Origin: a virus
Length of the DNA stretch: 22,112 nt
Reading direction: 5' to 3' (one strand)
Virus record (IMG/VR): IMGVR_UViG_3300025849_000256
Coordinates: 1-22,112 of that record
Part shown: one piece after another, positions 1-6,337 of the stretch
Position numbering within the stretch: position 1 is the first letter of the stretch
Layout: every line of letters starts with the position of its first letter
Made by a program: the position numbers and the translations under genes
The notes under the pieces: generated by a model
What the model saw: only the letters and a program-made list of their open reading frames with translations
What the model was told of the DNA's origin: nothing
Database searches by the model: none

Positions 1-87
1 TTTTGCAAATAATCTATCCGCAAACTTTTCGATACCATCTAAATCTCTTTGTGATATCTCTTCTCGTAATTCTGAAAATTTACGCAT
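1..87 (-). CDS. small conserved T4-like phage protein, partial (C-terminus beyond window)
   Basis: The reading frame stays open from an ATG at 87 to the window edge, giving 29 residues that begin MRKFSELREEISQRDLD and end KFADRLFAK. The start overlaps the gene 27 stop by 8 bases, and AAAGGA lies 8 bases upstream, so it looks translationally coupled to gene 27. From memory, this N-terminus resembles a short protein of cyanophages and other marine T4-like phages that continues with a segment like GIDVEFTRHFLDRVN. That part lies outside the window. The function is unknown. An in-frame ATG at 96 is an alternative start. Confidence 0.55.
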   Translation of the reverse strand, partial: MRKFSELREEISQRDLDGIEKFADRLFAK

Positions 88-1480
88 TCCATCCATCCTT
101 TACAATATTTGTATCACACTTATATTGTGCAGTACCGTTTCCAACAGGTCTTACAATATGAACACAATCTCTAATTAAGTATAACCCAGAATACTTTTTC
201 TGATAAGCATCATCAGGTTTTAAAACTTTACGCATTGAAGGAAAGTTAAACTCAACTAAACGACCAGAGGTAATTAATGGATGTCCAGGTATAACAAAGT
301 TTTCAACTACATCATCTGTTATTTGTTTTAACACATGTTTTCTGCCTTGTACATAGTCATCAGCAAAAAGATTTCTGAATCCTTCTTCATTTTTTTTCTG
401 AGCATGTATTCTACTTTGTTTAGGAGATAACATAATCTTAACATCAGAGGAAACTTTATTTTCATATATTCCATAGTGGGGTATTTTTCCTATGCGTTTT
501 ATCTTCTTCTTTTTATCTTCATAACTATCAAAGTAGTCGTATGTGTCTACTTTATAATTCTTAAAAAACAAATCATGTGTTATATGCTTTGAAGAAAGAA
601 ATCCATCATTCACATCTTTAAGATATGTTTGTCTATAGTCTACACGAAAGTCATCTACATTCTGAAGAGTTTCATCTCCAACAGCACCGGAAGTTGGTTT
701 GCCATCAGACCCTATAGTAGGTATTCCAGGGACTTTGTATAAATAACCTTTCTTCACTTTACCGCCAGCGCGAATTGCTTCCGCCTCAGCATATTTATCA
801 GTAATGCACACATTTCTGTTTCGGTCAAAAAGAGTGCTAGTCGATAAAAATCTAAATCCGTGCATTGCTTGAAAGAAAAAGAATCCAGGAGCGTTTGTCT
901 CAATGTCGATTGCTTTATTCATTACATAATTAATTACTTGAAATGCTCTCCATCTAGGACACACAACTTTTAGTGCGCCAAGAGCATCATCGACTGCAAT
1001 CTTTTTTCCACTATCAGAAAATAAGTAATTATCAAATACATCAGAAATAATTTCACTAGGCGAACCTGTGAATGAAGAAGAAATTGAAGTATGTGCGTTT
1101 TTAAATCCCTCTTCAGATATAAACTGAATAGTAAAGATTTGCTTTCGTTCTTTAATAGCAATATTCTTAATACCAGTTAATCTAAACCATAAGTCAATCT
1201 TTGTATCATCTGTACCACCTGAAACATTATATGCAATGTGAATTAGTTCTCCACCTATAAGAGGATAGTCTGCTATCATGTCATTGCTGTCGGTAATCAT
1301 CATCTCACCCGCTTGAAAAGGTGATAGAATGCTGTCATAGATTTCAAATCCTGCGTATACATTTAATAAGTCAACAAACTTATTTGTACTTTTTGCTGAT
1401 TTAATATTAACTACTTCGTTGTGATATATCTTTAATGATTTTATAAGTAGTTGACCACCACCTTTACTAGGTTCTGCCAT
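80..1480 (-). CDS. 27: baseplate hub protein gp27-like
   Basis: 466 residues, longer than T4 gp27 (about 390). In T4, gp27 forms the trimeric hub that adapts the six-fold baseplate to the three-fold gp5 spike. The N-terminal part (residues about 35-70, FVDLLNVYAGFEIYDSIL then GEMMITDSNDM) matches in pattern the T4 segment with FVELAATITTLTMRDSLYG followed by LQFYDSKNI. Near the C-terminus, GHPLITSGRLVEFNFPS corresponds to the T4 stretch ending LTPGVKIIFN. The gene is 1 base from gene 53 and next to gene 48 on the same strand, as expected for a hub and wedge cluster. The extra length lies mainly in the middle (a glycine-rich loop and lysine-rich segments around residues 240-330). Transcription probably comes from the late promoter at 3191-3198. 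Confidence 0.8.
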   Translation of the reverse strand: MAEPSKGGGQLLIKSLKIYHNEVVNIKSAKSTNKFVDLLNVYAGFEIYDSILSPFQAGEMMITDSNDMIADYPLIGGELIHIAYNVSGGTDDTKIDLWFRLTGIKNIAIKERKQIFTIQFISEEGFKNAHTSISSSFTGSPSEIISDVFDNYLFSDSGKKIAVDDALGALKVVCPRWRAFQVINYVMNKAIDIETNAPGFFFFQAMHGFRFLSTSTLFDRNRNVCITDKYAEAEAIRAGGKVKKGYLYKVPGIPTIGSDGKPTSGAVGDETLQNVDDFRVDYRQTYLKDVNDGFLSSKHITHDLFFKNYKVDTYDYFDSYEDKKKKIKRIGKIPHYGIYENKVSSDVKIMLSPKQSRIHAQKKNEEGFRNLFADDYVQGRKHVLKQITDDVVENFVIPGHPLITSGRLVEFNFPSMRKVLKPDDAYQKKYSGLYLIRDCVHIVRPVGNGTAQYKCDTNIVKDGWNA

Positions 1481-1481
1481 A

Positions 1482-2042
1482 TTAGTCTCCTATCATATCT
1501 TCAAATTCTTCTACGAATGAAGACACTAATGACGGGCGCAATATCTTAATTCTTCTTTTAGTTTCATTTAATCTTTCTTCATATAATTGGTTAGTTACTG
1601 CAATAGAATTAAGAGTTTGAGTAACTCCAATATTAGTGACTATAGTATAAGTAGTTTCTGTAGTTCGTACCATTACCTCTGGATCACCTGATGCTTGTGG
1701 TCTCTCATAGTGATGAATTGCTTGAGGATTAGTGTACTTATCATTAATAAATTTTCGCAACTCTCTTTCGGTACGTGGCCATTCTTCGTATATATCGTGT
1801 ATCTCATTTGTTAGTAAGATAATCCAAGCAAGGTCACTGTCGTTATAAAATGAATGTGCTAAAATATCCGGACGTTCACCTTCTTGAATATCATATTCAT
1901 CATATGCAAAAACATTATTTTGAATATTTTCTCTTAACTTAACTCGGCGTACAATATCTTTTGCAATAACAAATCTAGTGTCGGTCTCTCCTGGTTTTGT
2001 TAAGTCATAAATCAGATTTGGAAATTTCGAAAAATAACTCAT
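1482..2042 (-). CDS. 53: baseplate wedge protein gp53
   Basis: 186 residues against about 196 in T4. gp53 is a wedge component that helps join neighbouring wedges around the hub. The diagnostic region is residues about 50-90: RPDILAHSFYNDSDLAWIILLTNEIHD followed by a tryptophan-proline turn and acidic residues, corresponding to T4 RPEELANAIYGNPQLYWVLLMCND. The C-terminal helix (KRRIKILRPSLVSSFVEEFE) resembles the T4 end (LRQIKIIAKSDINSFMNDL). The gene lies 2 bases downstream of gp48 and 1 base upstream of gp27, in one late transcription unit. I am confident in this assignment. Confidence 0.88.
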   Translation of the reverse strand: MSYFSKFPNLIYDLTKPGETDTRFVIAKDIVRRVKLRENIQNNVFAYDEYDIQEGERPDILAHSFYNDSDLAWIILLTNEIHDIYEEWPRTERELRKFINDKYTNPQAIHHYERPQASGDPEVMVRTTETTYTIVTNIGVTQTLNSIAVTNQLYEERLNETKRRIKILRPSLVSSFVEEFEDMIGD

Positions 2043-2044
2043 AT

Positions 2045-3157
2045 TTAAAATCCTTCAGCAATACGATGTTTATGCATAACTTCAATTTCTCTAAAGTTAA
2101 GTGTCATTTGTATTTCAGTTGGTTGACCGTCTCGGTTTGTAGAAAATACTCCAGTTGAAGTGTAGTTTAGTGTGCATCCTGTTAATACACAAGTTGAAAT
2201 TTTATGCATATATTGATTTTCTTTATCTTTAAACATTAAGGTAATATCAAATAGTGATGGATAAGAAAAGTATAACCCACTCTCAACCAATTCAGGATGC
2301 ATGTGAAATCTGAATGCTTTGATAATATTGTCGATAGCATCGGTCTCTGCTTTTGACCTACCAACAAACTCATGCACAAAGGTAAACTCTCTAGGTGCCA
2401 TCTCTTCAAATTTTTGTTCAACATGAGAATTCTGAACTCTACGAGTTGTAACTTCTAGCATATCTCTAAAGTTTAATCCAAATGCTTGAAATGCTGATGC
2501 GGCAGTGTCTAATCCAATACGAGCAAGTTCACCTGTCATTTGGGTTGCTTGTTCACCACTCATGTTACTAAACTTATCAACAATACCCCCAACTCCACCT
2601 TCCATACCTCTTGCTAAAGCACCACCCAAGGCACCCATCTTCGCAGGACCCCAATTAGCAGATGAACTTGTGGTAAAGGTGTTAGGAACAGCAAGAGCAA
2701 TAGAGGTGTTTAATTTCTTCATGTTTCGCGCACCAGCAAAAACTGATCCAGCAAAGTTGTTTAGGGAATCTGTAGCAGTCTTAGCACCAGCACCAACTCC
2801 AGATGATACGTTTGCGCCTAACCATCCACTAATCGCATCACCTACGGATGCTCCTTCTTGACCCAATGCTGAGAGTCCATTTCTCATCTTTTGTGATGCG
2901 ATTGCTGTGTGACCTTGAAATGCTTGAGGTTCACCTGCAGTTGTTTGATTAATTGCGGCAAAAGAAGTACTGTCATCAATATAGATATCAAATATAATAT
3001 GATTATCAAGTTCAGCAGGTGCTTCGATTCCCATATCTAAAGGATATGTTAAACCATAAGTGCCATATTGCCGACCTGTTTTTCTAGGTTCTTGTCGAGA
3101 TGATACAAGTCCATGTCCACCTACGATGTCACCAACTAATTGTCCTAATGATGCCAT
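2045..3157 (-). CDS. 48: baseplate tail-tube cap protein gp48
   Basis: 370 residues, close to T4 gp48 (364). In T4, gp48 sits on the hub and, with gp54, forms the platform from which the tail tube polymerises. The middle (residues about 85-215) is low-complexity and rich in Gly, Ala and Ser, as in T4. The C-terminal tube-like domain contains REFTFVHEFVGRSKAET, SYPSLFDITLMF and, near the end, EIQMTLNFREIEVM, matching T4 FTLEITMREIITLNR. CAGGAG lies 7 bases before the ATG. It is the first gene after the minus-strand late promoter at 3191-3198. Its T4 partner gp54 is encoded divergently just to the right. Confidence 0.82.
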   Translation of the reverse strand: MASLGQLVGDIVGGHGLVSSRQEPRKTGRQYGTYGLTYPLDMGIEAPAELDNHIIFDIYIDDSTSFAAINQTTAGEPQAFQGHTAIASQKMRNGLSALGQEGASVGDAISGWLGANVSSGVGAGAKTATDSLNNFAGSVFAGARNMKKLNTSIALAVPNTFTTSSSANWGPAKMGALGGALARGMEGGVGGIVDKFSNMSGEQATQMTGELARIGLDTAASAFQAFGLNFRDMLEVTTRRVQNSHVEQKFEEMAPREFTFVHEFVGRSKAETDAIDNIIKAFRFHMHPELVESGLYFSYPSLFDITLMFKDKENQYMHKISTCVLTGCTLNYTSTGVFSTNRDGQPTEIQMTLNFREIEVMHKHRIAEGF

Positions 3158-3169
3158 TGGGTACTCCTG

Positions 3170-3177
3170 TATAAATA
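3170..3177 (+). promoter_or_regulatory. late promoter TATAAATA for gene 4 unit
   Basis: Exact match to the T4 late -10 element TATAAATA in the 53-base gap between divergent genes 48 and 4. By T4 geometry the start would be near 3183, giving a leader of about 28 bases to the ATG at 3211. No -35 box is visible, as expected for late promoters. It faces the box at 3191-3198. Confidence 0.75.
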
Positions 3178-3190
3178 GTTATTGCAATAT

Positions 3191-3198
3191 TATTTATA
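3191..3198 (-). promoter_or_regulatory. late promoter TATAAATA for gene 48-53-27 unit
   Basis: TATTTATA on the plus strand is TATAAATA on the minus strand. The predicted start near 3185 is about 28 bases ahead of the gene 48 ATG. The two face-to-face boxes in this gap are separated by only 13 bases. Confidence 0.75.
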
Positions 3199-3210
3199 TG
3201 AGTTTTACAC

Positions 3211-3645
3211 ATGGCATACAAAGGAAGATATTCTCCCGTTAATCCAGGAAAATATCAAGGTAACCCAACAAATATTATCTATCGCTCTTTGTGGGAAAGA
3301 AAGATGATGAAGTGGTGTGATTTAAATCCAGATGTAGTAAAGTGGGGAAGTGAAGAAACTGTTATACCTTATGTATCTCCATTAGATAAAAAAATTCATC
3401 GATATTTTGTTGATTTCTATGTGCAAGTTAAAACTAAAGATGGTCAACTAAAATCCTTTCTTGTAGAAGTAAAACCGAAAAAATATACAAAACCACCAGA
3501 CAAAGCACCAAAAAAGAAGACTAGAGCATGGTTTGGTGAAGTTAAAGCGTGGGGCATAAATTCTGCTAAATGGAAGGCGGCAAGTGAATATTGCAAAGAC
3601 CGTAAGTGGGAATTCATAATTTTAACAGAAGACCATTTAAACTAG
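3211..3645 (+). CDS. 4: head completion protein gp4 (TnsA-like nuclease fold)
   Basis: 144 residues, near T4 gp4 (150). T4 gp4 (also called 50 or 65) is needed to finish the DNA-filled head before tail joining, and belongs to a TnsA-like endonuclease superfamily. The sequence shows the expected pattern: NIIYRSLWERK with E29, the strand HRYFVDFY with D68, and FLVEVKPK with E86 and K88. Together these make a complete PD-(D/E)xK active site. A later INSAKWKAASEYC segment is also typical of gp4. The gene is first in the plus-strand late unit. The upstream GAG is a weak ribosome-binding site. The pairing with baseplate genes is like T4, where genes 4 and 53 are neighbours. Confidence 0.87.
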   Translation: MAYKGRYSPVNPGKYQGNPTNIIYRSLWERKMMKWCDLNPDVVKWGSEETVIPYVSPLDKKIHRYFVDFYVQVKTKDGQLKSFLVEVKPKKYTKPPDKAPKKKTRAWFGEVKAWGINSAKWKAASEYCKDRKWEFIILTEDHLN

Positions 3646-3653
3646 CATAAATA
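3646..3653 (+). promoter_or_regulatory. possible late promoter CATAAATA at start of the 3659 gene
   Basis: CATAAATA fits the relaxed NATAAATA late motif reported for a marine T4-like cyanophage, but not the strict T4 consensus. It begins at the gene 4 stop codon. T4 spacing would put the start at 3659, exactly the A of the next ATG, so the transcript would be leaderless. Confidence 0.4.
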
Positions 3654-3658
3654 CTATT

Positions 3659-4249
3659 ATGGCAGAAGAGATGGGTATCTTAGAACAAGTTAGAATTGCG
3701 AGAGGTGATGCTTCTCGCTCCGTACAGTGGTATCAAGACCAAGTACGAGAAGTTGTGGGTACTGCATATACAGGCGCACAGTTTCAAAGAGAGTATGCAG
3801 AAAATCTTACAAACAGAATGTTACCTGGACGCATGTACTTGATACACTATGCAAATCCAGTGACTAGAGACAAGTTACCATACTTTGACAAATTTCCACT
3901 AATACTTCCGTTTAACATTGAAAGTAATTTAGTGACAGCAATAAATTTTCATTATCTGCATCCTGTTCAGAGAATTATTCTTTTAGAAAAATTAAGTCGC
4001 TTCAAAGTTGGTGACAGAGATATTTCTACAAGAATTCGCGCAGACTGGGATATATTAAAAAACTTTTCTAGGTTTAGAGAAGTTAAACCTGCAGTAAAGA
4101 AGTATAGAAAAAGTCTAATTAAAGGGAGACTTCTTTTTATTAAACCGGATGACTGGACAACTGCCGCTATGTTACCAACTGAACAATTCAGAGGTAGCAG
4201 TAAACAGAAAGTTTGGTTAGATAGCAACAGAAAAATGAGGCAGAGATAA
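3659..4249 (+). CDS. conserved T4-like phage protein of unknown function
   Basis: 196 residues. I cannot assign a function. A central signature, PGRMYLIHYANPVTRDKLPYF followed by DKFPLILPFNIE and NFHYLHPVQRIILL (residues about 55-110), has the look of a family I associate with tail and head-completion genes of T4-like phages, but I cannot name it with certainty. The C-terminal part is basic (KKYRKSLIKGR and a lysine/arginine-rich tail). It lies between genes 4 and 54 and shares one base with gene 54 (TAATG), so a virion or assembly role is likely. No ribosome-binding site precedes the ATG, and a NATAAATA box ends 5 bases before it. Neck, wedge or DNA-end protection roles are all possible. Confidence 0.75.
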   Translation: MAEEMGILEQVRIARGDASRSVQWYQDQVREVVGTAYTGAQFQREYAENLTNRMLPGRMYLIHYANPVTRDKLPYFDKFPLILPFNIESNLVTAINFHYLHPVQRIILLEKLSRFKVGDRDISTRIRADWDILKNFSRFREVKPAVKKYRKSLIKGRLLFIKPDDWTTAAMLPTEQFRGSSKQKVWLDSNRKMRQR

Positions 4250-5085
4250 TGTCAATATCAGAATTTTTAGCAAACGCAAAAACAAGAGACTTTGCAAGAG
4301 CAAGTAAGTATCTTGTTATCATCGATATGCCGAGAGGTCCTTCAGCAAATCAAAATGGATTAACAAATCCTTTCGCATCACTATTCAGAACTGGTGGTAG
4401 AGGTGCAAATGATGCTTTTGGTGGTCTTATCAATAACTTTGTGAAAGCAGATGGACAATATCTAGCATCGTTATTCTGTGAAGCAACAGCATTACCATCT
4501 TTAAACGTAGACACTAAATTACAAAAAGTTTATGGTCCAGGAAGAGAAATACCATATGGTCGCAGTTACACTCCCGTAGGTATGAATTTTTATATTGATG
4601 CAAGTTATCAAATTAAAGACTTCTTTGAGATTTGGCAAGGGATGATTTTTGATGAGGATTCATCTCATATGAATTACTATAATGAGTACACAACTAATGT
4701 TCATATCTTAGCACTAGATAATAGAGAAGGTCGTTTCGGTACGTTTGGAATATTACCTGATATCGGAACAATTCAAAACAGTATTATCGTATCTCGCTAT
4801 CAATGTACATTACAAGAATGTTATCCCAAAGTTGTAGCAGAAGTACCATTGGGCGCAGGTAACAATGCGGTTCCAACATTACAAGTTCAGTTTCAATATA
4901 GAAAATGGACAAACACAAGCACATTGATGGGAGTTGGTAACGTAACATCAACATCACATCCAGATAGCAGTGTGTACTATAATCCAACAAATGGGGTTGT
5001 TGGCGGACAACCAGACAGAACCATTTATTCAAGTAACAATGGGACAGCACCAGGACAATATGACAGTTCTAACAGTCCCTTCTAA
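4249..5085 (+). CDS. 54: baseplate tail-tube initiator gp54-like
   Basis: 278 residues against 320 in T4. The start MSISEFLANAKTRDFARASKY parallels T4 gp54 (MYSLEEFNNQAINADFQRNN), and the tube-domain core SYTPVGMNFYIDASYQIKDFFEIWQ parallels T4 LVISFRMDSEACNYRAMQDWV. LQVQFQYRKWT near residue 220 is the closing beta strand typical of tube-fold proteins. gp54 works with gp48 to start tube polymerisation. The C-terminus (after residue 235) is Asn/Ser/Gly-rich and probably disordered. A tail-tube protein (gp19-like) is the main alternative because the folds are related; the N-terminal match and the baseplate neighbours favour gp54. Confidence 0.75.
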   Translation: MSISEFLANAKTRDFARASKYLVIIDMPRGPSANQNGLTNPFASLFRTGGRGANDAFGGLINNFVKADGQYLASLFCEATALPSLNVDTKLQKVYGPGREIPYGRSYTPVGMNFYIDASYQIKDFFEIWQGMIFDEDSSHMNYYNEYTTNVHILALDNREGRFGTFGILPDIGTIQNSIIVSRYQCTLQECYPKVVAEVPLGAGNNAVPTLQVQFQYRKWTNTSTLMGVGNVTSTSHPDSSVYYNPTNGVVGGQPDRTIYSSNNGTAPGQYDSSNSPF

Positions 5086-5114
5086 ATAACCATATACTAT
5101 GAGGAGAAAATAAT

Positions 5115-5819
5115 ATGGCACTACCAAGAATTGACACTCCAACCTATGATTTGATTTTAGCATCATCAGGTGAGACAATTAAATACAGACCGTTCTTAGT
5201 TAAAGAACAAAAAATTCTTTTGCTGGCGGCAGAAGATGGTAAACCAGAGGCCGTTGTTAATGGCATTTCGCAGATTATTGAAAACTGCACATTTGGTAAA
5301 GTAAACGCAAGAGACTTACCTATCTTTGATATTGAAAATATCTTCTTGCGTCTACGAGAAAAGTCTGTAGGTGAGATAACAGAGTTCAGCGTTGCATGTA
5401 CTGATGATGAATGTAAGGGAACAACAAAGACAGGTGTAGATTTGAGGGATATTAAGTTATCAGATGCCGTTGCAGAAAAGAATATTAAAATAACAGACAA
5501 TATTACTGTTAACATGAAATATCCAACTTTGATAAATCTAACACAACTAAATGACCTAAATAATATAGATGATAATTTTAAGTTCTTAGCAAATTGTATC
5601 GAAACAATTGAACATGATGGTAACATCATCGATGCAAAGACAACTTCAAAAGAAGAGTTGCAAGAATTTATTGAGAATATGACACAGGCACAGTTTGATA
5701 AGATTAAGGCATTCTTTACAACAATGCCTAGAATGGTAGGAAAACTAGAGTATGATTGTTCTGTTTGCGGAACACACTGCGAAAGAGAATTAAGTGGGTT
5801 GCAGAATTTTTTAGCATAG
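5115..5819 (+). CDS. 26: baseplate hub subunit gp26
   Basis: 234 residues (T4 gp26: 208). Family pattern: a short N-terminal strand, then KYRPFLVKEQKILLLAAEDG at residues 24-43, typical of T4-type base plate protein gp26, then an acidic helical region. Two cysteine pairs, C95-x4-C100 and C215-x2-C218 (with C222 nearby), could make a zinc ribbon joining the middle and the C-terminus. GAGGAG lies 9 bases before the ATG. The last codons contain a U UUU UUA slippery heptamer in frame. A -1 slip would bypass the TAG and add 60 residues, so this gene may make both a 234- and a 293-residue product. In T4, gp26 is a minor hub component needed for hub assembly. Confidence 0.82.
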   Translation: MALPRIDTPTYDLILASSGETIKYRPFLVKEQKILLLAAEDGKPEAVVNGISQIIENCTFGKVNARDLPIFDIENIFLRLREKSVGEITEFSVACTDDECKGTTKTGVDLRDIKLSDAVAEKNIKITDNITVNMKYPTLINLTQLNDLNNIDDNFKFLANCIETIEHDGNIIDAKTTSKEELQEFIENMTQAQFDKIKAFFTTMPRMVGKLEYDCSVCGTHCERELSGLQNFLA

Positions 5820-5834
5820 GCCTCTCTCACGAGG
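5807..5834 (+). other. predicted -1 programmed frameshift signal (slippery site plus hairpin)
   Basis: TTTTTTA at 5807-5813 is read in frame as T TTT TTA, followed by GCA and then the TAG stop. After 7 bases, CCTC (5821-5824) can pair with GAGG (5831-5834) across a 6-base loop. The spacing suits a stimulatory hairpin, although the stem is short. The -1 frame continues without a stop to 5995. Confidence 0.6.
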
Positions 5835-5995
5835 ATTTGTTTAATTTAATGAAAACAAATTTTGCGCTAATGCAACATCACAAATATTCTCTAACCGAGT
5901 TAGAAAATATGATGCCGTGGGAGAGGGAAGTCTATGTAACTCTTCTAGTGCAGTATTTGGAAGAAGAAAAAGAGAAACAAAGACAGAGAGGGTAA
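5813..5995 (+). CDS. gp26 frameshift extension / small hub-assembly protein (gp51-like position)
   Basis: The frame is open from inside gene 26 to the TAA at 5993. The conserved-looking part runs SIGLSHEDLFNLMKTNFAL, then QHHKYSLTELENM, then MPWEREVYVTLLVQYLEEE, and ends in charged residues. Helical content and a central S-L-T-E-L/MPWERE pattern resemble tail-assembly chaperone extensions. The conserved sequence begins directly at the slip point, before the first ATG (5849). That ATG has only a distant GAGGA, 13 bases away. Translation as a C-terminal extension of gp26 is therefore more likely than independent initiation. In T4 the gene after 26 is 51, a hub-assembly catalyst, but I see no clear sequence match to the longer T4 gp51. 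Confidence 0.65.
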   Translation, partial: SIGLSHEDLFNLMKTNFALMQHHKYSLTELENMMPWEREVYVTLLVQYLEEEKEKQRQRG

Positions 5996-5996
5996 A

Positions 5997-6326
5997 ATGG
6001 GAGAAGATATCAAAGAAGCAGGTTTCCATCCAGCAGACACTAATGGGGATGGTATTGTAACTTCTGATGAACGGAAGATGTATCTTGAGTTCAAACGTAA
6101 AGAACTTGAAGATGCAGACGCGAGAAGAGATGCAATGAGATATATGACATGGTTCGCTTTGTTGGGTATATTCAACTATCCAGGGGCGATTTTGATTACA
6201 GCAATGTTAGGTTATGATACAGCGGCGAATATTATCGGAGATATTGCTCCGACTTACTTCGTTGCCACTTCAGCAATTGTTGCCGCCTACTTTGGTGCAA
6301 ATGCTTATGCAGATAAAAAGAAGTAA
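5997..6326 (+). CDS. EF-hand protein with two membrane segments
   Basis: 109 residues. Residues 14-25, DTNGDGIVTSDE, make a canonical 12-residue EF-hand loop: D14, N16, D18, G19, I20/V21, T22 and E25 in the ligand and hydrophobic positions. A charged helix follows (KMYLEFKRKELEDADARRDA). Two hydrophobic stretches come next, about 50-71 (MTWFALLGIFNYPGAILITAM) and 85-102. The C-terminus is lysine-rich. The gene starts one base after the preceding stop, inside the late tail operon, just before the tape-measure candidate. A membrane-active virion component or a holin-like protein would fit the topology, but I cannot assign a function. A single EF-hand would probably need to dimerise to bind calcium tightly. 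Confidence 0.8.
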   Translation: MGEDIKEAGFHPADTNGDGIVTSDERKMYLEFKRKELEDADARRDAMRYMTWFALLGIFNYPGAILITAMLGYDTAANIIGDIAPTYFVATSAIVAAYFGANAYADKKK

Positions 6327-6337
6327 GGAATAATTAA

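Noticed and set aside
738-745. Plus-strand TATAAATA inside gene 27
   Set aside because: It is antisense within coding sequence with no downstream plus-strand gene. In DNA this AT-rich several chance matches to the 8-mer are expected.
5144-5830. 228-codon minus-strand frame opposite gene 26
   Set aside because: Gene 26 is clearly recognisable; the mirror frame has no protein-like features or start site.
5756-5848. Independent start (TTG at 5756) for the frame after gene 26
   Set aside because: The part before the slip point is a shadow of gene 26 and has no ribosome site; conserved-looking sequence begins at 5813.
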